Shown piece by piece: positions 6,234 through 12,911 of a stretch of DNA of 15,511 bases (within the stretch, counting starts at the first letter, position 1; every line of letters starts with the position of its first letter). The DNA lies in assembly GCA_016931085.1 (NCBI GenBank), contig JAFGFO010000015.1, positions 1 through 15,511 of the forward strand, given 5' to 3'. Origin of the DNA: Thermoflexales bacterium. Lineage in GTDB: Bacteria > Chloroflexota > Anaerolineae > Fen-1058. The notes under the pieces were generated by a model. It was not told the DNA's origin. It saw only the letters and a list, made by a program, of their open reading frames with translations, and ran no database searches. The position numbers were made by a program, and so were the translations under genes.

Positions 6234-9200
6234 TCACTCCACCGGCCAAGCCGGAATAGCCGCGTCAATCTCGTCCATCAGCCGGATCGTCTCTCGCAGC
6301 GCAACCACGATCCGGGCATAGTGCGCCTTGTCTGCACTGTCCAACTCGTACCCGCGCCGGTCCTTGAGCCACTTGTGACACACCTGGTAGCCGCCGACGT
6401 GAAACTCCCACACCTCCTCCGGCACACCCTGGAAACCCTGCCCGGCGTTCATCCACACGGTGCTATCGTCATACTTGGGGTAGCCCCGCGCCACCACGTC
6501 GTCGCCCCGGCCCACAAAGCGGGTGATCGGCTTGTCGAGCGCGGGCGACTCCAGCAGGTGCAGACCGACCAGCTCGGCCCCCAGCCCCGCCAATGTGCGG
6601 AACAGCCCCAGGTCGCGCGTGAGCGGCAGGCGCGGAAAGTCGATCTTGAGAAATTCGGCGTAGCGCGTGCGGTAGGTAGGCGAGTGAAAGACGGCGTACA
6701 TGTAGTGGAAGACATCCTCCGGGCCAAAGGTCTTGCGCAGGTCACCCATGCCATCAGGGATAAAGGTGAGATTGAGATTGTCGCTAATGGTTCGGATGAA
6801 GGTAGGTGCGAAATTGGGCACGCGCGTGGTCTCAGTTTGAGCAAAGAGGGTACCAGCGGTGGATTCGGCCGTGGTGTAAAGGTAGAGGGGAAAGATGGAT
6901 GACCCATCTTTGACTTCAACAAACACAGCAGGCGTTGGACAGTCACTGACCAGTGCATGTTGCCACCTCTCGGCTTTTGTTTGGCGAACGAGATTGAAAG
7001 CAAGATTCGGTTTGAGCAAATGTCTTGTGACTTCTAGTCGTGGATAATCCATTGCCACTTCACTGAAATAAGTAGGGCGTATATCAAATGGACGATATAA
7101 GCAATCAATCAAATCATCTTCCCAGTGTGAATTTCGTCGCAACCGAGCTCGAGCGACGCTGAGCTTCCAATCCCGATTATCTGGCACTTCATACTTTCTC
7201 CGAAAATCGTCGTCACTCAACTGTGTGTCACGCATTTCCTTTATGCGGTGGCGTAGAGCAGCTCGGTCAAGATCGATCGCAAAGTAATCACGATGCGACT
7301 GGAAACCCAACACGTTGACTGGCATCACCTCTGTGATCTTCCATCCTTGTTCATACTCCGTTCGTACATTGACGTTCTGCGGTACAAAAAGATAAAATGG
7401 CGAGGTGGGTTGTAAGTCCATCCATTCAACGGTTGAAACATCGTGGCTTGCAAGGAAGTCATATTTGCCTTCGCGTATGCCATAGAGGTCAGCGTGGTGA
7501 ACCCTAACCTCAATTGGCTTTGCCAATCGCCTCTCCCCCCTCGCTAGTGCGACAGACGAGGAGTGTTTGACCGCCAACAGGATGGCTACACCTTGCTGGA
7601 TATCGAAGACGTTTTCGTCTTTGCCTCCATCAGGGGCGGTTTCTTTTTTCTTGGTGTTGCCGTGCAAGTCTGACACATAGATGTCATCAAATGTGCCCAA
7701 CAGTTGTTGGCGCATACCTCGAAAAGTGGGATTGTCGAGATAACCGTGATTGGTGATCATTGCCACGATCCCCGCGCCAGCCTGCTCAATGCGCCACTGG
7801 GCAAAGCGAATGAACTTGACGTAATCGTCTTGCAGCCACTTGGGATTACGCTCGCCCAACGACGCACCATCCACCTGGTAATACGAGCGCACCAGCGAGC
7901 CAATCCACTCACCCTTGTTGGCCGAATGACCAGAGTACGGCGGATTGCCAATGATGACGGTGACCGGCACCTCGGTCTTGACCCGGTTGGCCTCTTCAGC
8001 CTCGTGCGCCAGGGAGGGCGTGTCCACGCGCGGGACTTCGTGCGCCGGCTGGAGCGTGTTGGTCAGGTACACGCGCAGCCGCTCGTCCGAGCCAAAGTCG
8101 TAGCCGGTCTGCTGCAGCGCCAGCCCCAGCTTCATGTGCGCCACGGCATACGGCGCCATCATCAGCTCGAAACCGTACAGGCGCGGCAGCAGGTGGCGGG
8201 CGACGTACTCGTTCCAGGCCAGAGCAATCTCCATGGGGCGCAGCCCCGCTTTCTCGGCGTTGCGGGTGAATGTGTCGTAAATCTGCTCGATGACGTGATT
8301 GAGAAAGGTGCCGGTGCCGGTGGCCGGGTCGAGAATCTGCACCTTGGGCACCATCTGCCCCTTCCACGCCATCTCGCCGGTATCGGCCAACCCGTCGGGG
8401 CAGCCAAACTCGGTCCGCAGCAGATAATCCACCGAGCGGACAATGAACGAGACGACCGAGTCGGGGGTGTAAAACACGCCGCGCCGGGCCTTTTTGTCGG
8501 GATCGTATTCGCGCAGGAAGGACTCGTAAAAGTGGACGACGGGGTCCTCCTTGTGCTCCTTGCTCTGGCGGCCAAAGTCGCGCAGCACGGCCTCCATGTT
8601 CACCCCGCGCAGCATGTCCACCAACTCGCCCACCCCCAACTCGTCCATGTCCACCTGTGCCCCGCGCCGGCCGCCGCCCACCTTCAGACACTCGGCAAAC
8701 AGGTCGCGCAAAAATGGACTGGTGTTGGGGATCAGCCCGGCCACGTCGCCGGCCTGGGGCGCAAATTCGCCCGTGCGGGTGGCGCGCGCCGAAAACAGGC
8801 CGTAGGTCACCGTCTGGGCGTACATGTCGGCAAAGTCGTCCACGCTCAAGTCGTGAATCAGCGCGCGCCGGAACGACTCGTGCAAGCGATGCAGCACGCC
8901 AGTGGCTTTTTCGTACTCGTAAACCTCGTTGACCAGGGCGCGGGTGGCGGCGGCCAGCTCCGCCATGCGTGAGGCCAAAGCCTGGGAGGTGGTGATGGTT
9001 TCGCGGTGAGCGGAGACAAAGGCCGAGTCCCACTGCTCGCGCCAGGCCTCGGCGTCGCCGGTGTCATCGGGCCAGCGCAAAGCTTCCAGGTTAAGCTTTT
9101 CCAGGTAATAAAAATGCCGCTCGTCGGCGTCCCACGAAAAGGTGCGCAGTTGGGGCAGCCCACCCGGCGTGTCGTGAAAGTGCGCGAAGGAAATGCCGCG

Positions 9201-9578
9201 CTCGCGGCCCTGGCCGGTGGCCGAGATGAACATCAGATCGTCCAGGTCCCAAACAGCTTGCCGGCTGCGCTTGCTCCCGCGCTTCTTGCGCACCAGGGCG
9301 GCCAGCACGCGGCGCATGACCACCACCGGCAAGCGTTTAGGCTCAAAGTCGATCCAAAACACACCCCACGGCTGCCCCTCCACCAACGGGCGAATCTGCT
9401 TGATCGCCCGCACCTTGACGGCGGCCTGCTCGTCCAGCCCCAATTCTTCCGGCTCATAGTCAAAGGCCAGGTCCTCGACGTCCTCCTCTTCCACGATGGG
9501 CCAATCGAGGTGCTCGTGCAAATACCCCACCAGCGACTCGAAATCTTGTATGGACTTGATCGCGGCATAATCGGGCAT
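6234..9578 (-). CDS. Type ISP-like N6-adenine DNA methyltransferase with specificity domain
   Basis: The 1114-aa product has a conserved N-terminal domain (about 1-170, including WGVFWIDFEPKRLPVVVMRR and DLDDLMFISA). A helical coupler (about 185-365) with the YGLFSAR motif near 259-265 follows. The gamma-class methyltransferase core has GVFYTPDSVV (368-377), motif I ILDPATGTGTF (415-425) and motif IV IGNPPYSG (543-550), where NPPY marks adenine-N6 or cytosine-N4 methylation. The C-terminal 500 residues hold the target recognition region and end in a block with FLKIDFPRLPLTRD, characteristic of the type ISP C-terminal specificity domain. It should modify host DNA at an asymmetric site using S-adenosylmethionine. 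It starts 11 bp after the helicase gene, with AAAGGA six bases before the ATG, so the two form one operon. Unlike single-chain type ISP enzymes, the nuclease and helicase are on the separate upstream gene. Confidence 0.88.
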   Translation of the reverse strand: MPDYAAIKSIQDFESLVGYLHEHLDWPIVEEEDVEDLAFDYEPEELGLDEQAAVKVRAIKQIRPLVEGQPWGVFWIDFEPKRLPVVVMRRVLAALVRKKRGSKRSRQAVWDLDDLMFISATGQGRERGISFAHFHDTPGGLPQLRTFSWDADERHFYYLEKLNLEALRWPDDTGDAEAWREQWDSAFVSAHRETITTSQALASRMAELAAATRALVNEVYEYEKATGVLHRLHESFRRALIHDLSVDDFADMYAQTVTYGLFSARATRTGEFAPQAGDVAGLIPNTSPFLRDLFAECLKVGGGRRGAQVDMDELGVGELVDMLRGVNMEAVLRDFGRQSKEHKEDPVVHFYESFLREYDPDKKARRGVFYTPDSVVSFIVRSVDYLLRTEFGCPDGLADTGEMAWKGQMVPKVQILDPATGTGTFLNHVIEQIYDTFTRNAEKAGLRPMEIALAWNEYVARHLLPRLYGFELMMAPYAVAHMKLGLALQQTGYDFGSDERLRVYLTNTLQPAHEVPRVDTPSLAHEAEEANRVKTEVPVTVIIGNPPYSGHSANKGEWIGSLVRSYYQVDGASLGERNPKWLQDDYVKFIRFAQWRIEQAGAGIVAMITNHGYLDNPTFRGMRQQLLGTFDDIYVSDLHGNTKKKETAPDGGKDENVFDIQQGVAILLAVKHSSSVALARGERRLAKPIEVRVHHADLYGIREGKYDFLASHDVSTVEWMDLQPTSPFYLFVPQNVNVRTEYEQGWKITEVMPVNVLGFQSHRDYFAIDLDRAALRHRIKEMRDTQLSDDDFRRKYEVPDNRDWKLSVARARLRRNSHWEDDLIDCLYRPFDIRPTYFSEVAMDYPRLEVTRHLLKPNLAFNLVRQTKAERWQHALVSDCPTPAVFVEVKDGSSIFPLYLYTTAESTAGTLFAQTETTRVPNFAPTFIRTISDNLNLTFIPDGMGDLRKTFGPEDVFHYMYAVFHSPTYRTRYAEFLKIDFPRLPLTRDLGLFRTLAGLGAELVGLHLLESPALDKPITRFVGRGDDVVARGYPKYDDSTVWMNAGQGFQGVPEEVWEFHVGGYQVCHKWLKDRRGYELDSADKAHYARIVVALRETIRLMDEIDAAIPAWPVE

Positions 9579-9589
9579 AGGCTGTCCTT

Positions 9590-12500
9590 TCAGCTCAACT
9601 CTATCCAGGCTTTGAGCGCCGGCTTGACCCCCTGCGGCGCGACGGCCGATTTGAGGTAGGTGTTTTTAATGTGCTTTTCCACCTTTTTGCGAACCTCCCG
9701 CAGCGTCTCGGCCTCCACCACGCAGCGGCGCGGCGTGTCGGGTTGGCTGCGGATCACGGTCTCGATCCACTCGGCGTCATCCTGGATTTTCTCGGTCGCC
9801 AGGTCGTACAGATACCACTGGGTGTAACCGGCTTCCAGCGTCCACTGGCCGCTGGCTTGATCCAGCGCCGGCAGTGCGTAGCAGAAAAACACGCCCCGCG
9901 CGCCTTCCGAGGGGTGAGAGCGCCCGCTAAAGACGCGCAGCGGCAAGCGCGCCAGCCGCTCCTCCAGGCCGGGATGAGCGGCCAGCAAGTCGTAATAAGC
10001 CAGGCGCATGGCCTCGACGGGCGAAGGCGCGCCGTCGTAGGCCAGGTTGAACTCTTTGAGCGCCTTGTAATGATCTTCTGGCTTGATCAACTTGCGTCCC
10101 TCGATGCCAAAGACCGTGGAAATTCTCAACACCTTGTGGGCGACCCGCTCGTATAGCGCCAGCAGGCGGTCCAGCTCGTCCGGCGGCAAAAAGTTCCAAT
10201 AGCGCACTATGCGGCGCACTTGGCCCCAATCCGGGTGATCAGCCAACATCTTTTCCTCCACGGCCAAGTCGAGGCGGCGGTCCACGCGGCCGATGCGCTG
10301 CATCAAGCGCACCGGGTTCCAGTGCAGGTCGTAATTGATCAGCAGCGTGGCATCCTGCAGGTTGAGGCCCTCCGAAAGCACGTCGGTGGAAATCAGCACG
10401 CGCGTTTCGCCGACGCCCGCCAGGGCCAAATCGCGGCTGGACGAGTCATTGTAGTAGGGCGAAAAGGCGGTGATGATCCTGCCGCGGTTGCGCTCCACGT
10501 GGCTGTGTACCACGTCCAGGGGACCGATTTTCTCCCGTTTCAATTCGTCGTACAGGTATTGGGCCGTCTCCATGTACTCGGTAAAGATCAAGACCTTGTG
10601 TTGGCTGAGGGGCGGCTCGCCCAGCAGCTCGATCAAGGCTTGCAGCTTGCTGTCTCGCCCGGGCGTAAAGTCTGCCAGATCACCGAGAAAGACAATCAAC
10701 TCGTCCAGATCGAGATAGGTCTCGTCCAGGATTTCGCCCACCCGGTACTCGTCGCGCCGCAGCGTTTCGACCGCCTCCAACAGCTCGACCGGCAGCACGT
10801 CCTCCTCCTCGTCCTCGGCAAGCAAGTCCTGGTTCTGGCGCACGCGCGCGAGTGCCCCCGCGTGCTGCCCTTGCCAGCGTTCCAGGCGGCGCTGTTCGGC
10901 CGGGGTGATGCTGTTGGCCTGGACAAAAGCCCACAGCTTGAGCAGCAGCCGCTCGCAGGTGGCCCGAAAGGCGTGCGTCGAGCTTTCAAAGCGCTTGAGC
11001 AGTTGGGTGCGGATCAGCCCAACGACCTGCGCCTGGCGGCCCTTCTGCATGGGGTCGAAGCCGGCGTCAGAGCCGACGGGATAGGCCAGGGGATAATAGA
11101 TGGCCAGGCTCAACAGGGGCTTGTCCTTGCGAAAGGCCCGTTCGAGATCGTCCAACAACTGGCCGTAGGTCTCGCGCAGCGAATACTCGCCCACCTTGGG
11201 CGGCTCACGATCCGGGAAAACCACCTGGCCCCCGCCGTGCTGTTCCTGGCTCGCGCGGGCATACGCCCGGCTGCGCTGGACGACCAGCGAGCGAAAGAGA
11301 TCGTCCTGGCCCAAAACCCGCTCGGCCTCGTGCATCGAAATCTCGACGCCGGCGCTCTGCCCACCTGTCAGCCGTTCCAGCGCATTGTCCAGCGTGCGAA
11401 AGTGGCCGGGCAGCGAGTGGATGCCCAGCGCGCGGAAATAGTCGGCCTGGCGGCGCGAAAACAGCTCGATCAAGTGCTGCAGATCGAGCAGGCTGTTGTT
11501 GATGGGCGTGGCGGTGATGAGATACACTTGCTTGCCTTCCAGCATGTCGTACAACTGGCGGTAACGCTGGGCGGCCTGATTGCGAAAGTGATGCGCTTCG
11601 TCGATGATGACGACGTCGGCCTGGCGCTTGACCTCGTCCATGTAGGCCGGAAAGTCGTTGCCGCGCAGCAGGTCGGTGTGGTTGTAGATGACCAGGTTGT
11701 TGCCAAAGCGCGAGCTGGCCAAGCCCGGCAGGTAGCGCTCCAGCTTGCTTTCCCACACCGGCTGCCTGGCGGCCTTGGGCACGAACAGCGCCACCCGCTT
11801 GCGCTCGTGCAGCAGCCGCTCGATCAGCATCATGCCGATAAAGGTCTTGCCCAGCCCAACGCTGTCGCACAGCAGCGCCCCGTTGTAGCGTCCGGCGTAT
11901 TTCAGCAGCGCGTGGTAGCCTTCTCGCTGGTACTGATCCAGCAGAGGATAGACGCGCGACTGGCTCTGCTCCCACTCGGTGGCCGTCAGCTCGTGGCCGC
12001 GGAAGAACTCGTGGAGCGCCTTGGCGTACACCTCGAAGGGCGTATAGTCGCGGACGTGGGGTTGAATCGTCCGCAGGATGTTGGGCGTGACGTCCTCGGC
12101 CTGTTCCCAGTACGCCTCGTACCACGCTTGCAGATCCTTTACCCCGCTCTGCAAGCGCACGTTCAGCTCGATGTTTTCGTGCAGGCCGGGGTGGGTAAAG
12201 TTGCTCGAGCCGACCAGCGCCGTCGCGCCCATCACGTCGAAGCGGGCGTGGGTGATGTAAGCCTTGGCGTGAAACTTGCGCTCGCGGTAGACGCGGCAGA
12301 CGATTCGCCCGCTCTGCAGCGCCGCCACGATGGCCGGCACGCCGCCGAGAAAGTCGTTCTTTTCCTTTTCGCTCTCCAGGCTGTGGTCGAGCTTGAGCGT
12401 GATCTTGCCCAGGGCGGCCTCGAACGCTTGTTTAGTCTTGATGCTCACCTCGTCGCCCATGAGGATGCGGATGCGTTCCAGCTTTTGCCACTGCCCGTCG

Positions 12501-12715
12501 AGCGCCAGCAGCGCGCCGATCTCGAAATAGCCGGTGGCCACGTCAAGCTGGCGGGCCACGTCGCACCATTCGCTCAGATAGCGGGCGGCTTGCCACTGCT
12601 CGTCGCTGTTGTCCACGACGAACAGCTCGCCGCCGCGCCGTTCGTCCTCCGGCATGGGCGAGGTTGGTGGAGCTTGGGGTGGGGCTTGCTGCCGGCTTGG
12701 TCTTGGTCTGGGCAA
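9590..12715 (-). CDS. PLD-family nuclease fused to an SF2 (SNF2-like) helicase, restriction partner of the methyltransferase
   Basis: From the TTG start at 12715 the product is 1041 aa. Residues about 30-215 form a phospholipase D-like nuclease domain: HAK at 149-151 (HxK of the HKD motif), GSSN at 169-172 and ENIEL after it. The helicase follows with Walker A region DSVGLGKT (284-291), DEAHH (372-376), TATP (401-404), then the second RecA domain with KVLIFTEY (707-714), STDVLSEGLNLQ (776-787) and QRIGRVDRR (806-814). The C-terminal 190 residues are of unknown role. Such PLD-helicase proteins are predicted to translocate on DNA and cut unmodified target; the paired methyltransferase would protect the host. 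A longer reading frame begins at an ATG at 12793, but AGGAGG eight bases before the TTG, and the basic Pro/Arg/Gln linker that begins there, favour TTG. Another candidate start is ATG at 12655. Confidence 0.87.
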   Translation of the reverse strand: MPRPRPSRQQAPPQAPPTSPMPEDERRGGELFVVDNSDEQWQAARYLSEWCDVARQLDVATGYFEIGALLALDGQWQKLERIRILMGDEVSIKTKQAFEAALGKITLKLDHSLESEKEKNDFLGGVPAIVAALQSGRIVCRVYRERKFHAKAYITHARFDVMGATALVGSSNFTHPGLHENIELNVRLQSGVKDLQAWYEAYWEQAEDVTPNILRTIQPHVRDYTPFEVYAKALHEFFRGHELTATEWEQSQSRVYPLLDQYQREGYHALLKYAGRYNGALLCDSVGLGKTFIGMMLIERLLHERKRVALFVPKAARQPVWESKLERYLPGLASSRFGNNLVIYNHTDLLRGNDFPAYMDEVKRQADVVIIDEAHHFRNQAAQRYRQLYDMLEGKQVYLITATPINNSLLDLQHLIELFSRRQADYFRALGIHSLPGHFRTLDNALERLTGGQSAGVEISMHEAERVLGQDDLFRSLVVQRSRAYARASQEQHGGGQVVFPDREPPKVGEYSLRETYGQLLDDLERAFRKDKPLLSLAIYYPLAYPVGSDAGFDPMQKGRQAQVVGLIRTQLLKRFESSTHAFRATCERLLLKLWAFVQANSITPAEQRRLERWQGQHAGALARVRQNQDLLAEDEEEDVLPVELLEAVETLRRDEYRVGEILDETYLDLDELIVFLGDLADFTPGRDSKLQALIELLGEPPLSQHKVLIFTEYMETAQYLYDELKREKIGPLDVVHSHVERNRGRIITAFSPYYNDSSSRDLALAGVGETRVLISTDVLSEGLNLQDATLLINYDLHWNPVRLMQRIGRVDRRLDLAVEEKMLADHPDWGQVRRIVRYWNFLPPDELDRLLALYERVAHKVLRISTVFGIEGRKLIKPEDHYKALKEFNLAYDGAPSPVEAMRLAYYDLLAAHPGLEERLARLPLRVFSGRSHPSEGARGVFFCYALPALDQASGQWTLEAGYTQWYLYDLATEKIQDDAEWIETVIRSQPDTPRRCVVEAETLREVRKKVEKHIKNTYLKSAVAPQGVKPALKAWIELS

Positions 12716-12723
12716 GGCTATTT

Positions 12724-12729
12724 CCTCCT
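12724..12729 (-). promoter_or_regulatory. Ribosome-binding site that decides a TTG start
   Basis: On the minus strand AGGAGG lies here, followed by eight bases (AAATAGCC) and TTG at 12715. Neither the in-frame ATG at 12793 nor the one at 12655 has a comparable site, and the promoter-like -10 hexamer at 12780-12785 sits just inside the longer frame, so the mRNA probably does not include the 12793 codon. Confidence 0.7.
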
Positions 12730-12779
12730 GGCACGCGCGTATCACTCGTCTCACTATCCCTTTGCGCTCTACAATATAC

Positions 12780-12806
12780 ATTATACATTTCATTTTTTTT
12801 TTGCAA
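12780..12806 (-). promoter_or_regulatory. Candidate promoter for the PLD-helicase/methyltransferase operon
   Basis: The minus strand has a perfect TATAAT at 12785-12780 and TTGCAA at 12806-12801, with a short 15-bp spacer made mostly of an A-tract. Transcription would begin near 12773, leaving a leader of about 57 bases before the TTG start with its AGGAGG. The -10 match is strong; the spacing is below the usual 16-18 bp, so confidence is limited. Confidence 0.45.
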
Positions 12807-12827
12807 ATCAGCGAAATTGGGTGTAAC

Positions 12828-12853
12828 GCGTATTACGTATAGCGTATTGCGTA
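12828..12853. repeat. Tandem 12-bp repeats between divergent genes
   Basis: GCGTATTACGTA at 12828-12839 and GCGTATTGCGTA at 12842-12853 differ by one base and are spaced 14 bp. They lie between the two divergent promoters, where an operator could control both the restriction module and the TIR receptor. The same kind of short TACGTA-rich tract could also be drifting low-complexity sequence. Confidence 0.6.
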
Positions 12854-12875
12854 ATCTCATTGGAGTGGGTAAGCT

Positions 12876-12905
12876 TTGCCCAAATGCGGTGTTTTGTGGT
12901 AAACT
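12876..12905 (+). promoter_or_regulatory. Candidate promoter giving a leaderless TIR-receptor transcript
   Basis: TTGCCC at 12876-12881 and TAAACT at 12900-12905 are separated by 18 bp and resemble weak sigma-70 -35 and -10 boxes. The receptor ATG at 12912 begins six bases after the -10 box, at the position expected for the transcription start, and no Shine-Dalgarno precedes it. This fits leaderless translation, but the hexamers are imperfect. Confidence 0.35.
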
Positions 12906-12911
12906 TGTCGT

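Noticed and set aside
7704..8972. Open frame of 422 codons on the plus strand opposite the methyltransferase
   Set aside because: Antisense shadow; the minus-strand frame carries the ILDPATGTGTF and NPPY motifs.
6234..12715. Reading the helicase/methyltransferase pair as DISARM or BREX
   Set aside because: DISARM needs the DrmA helicase, a DUF1998 protein (DrmB) and usually a separate PLD protein; BREX needs PglZ and BrxC. None is present.
12653..12793. Helicase start at ATG 12793 or ATG 12655
   Set aside because: The first sits next to the -10 hexamer and lacks a ribosome-binding site; the second also lacks one. TTG at 12715 has AGGAGG at ideal distance.
10220..12826. Very long open frame on the plus strand opposite the helicase gene (868 codons)
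   Set aside because: It is an antisense shadow of a GC-rich gene; the translation is Gln/His/Val-rich with no domain, while the minus strand shows clear PLD and helicase motifs.
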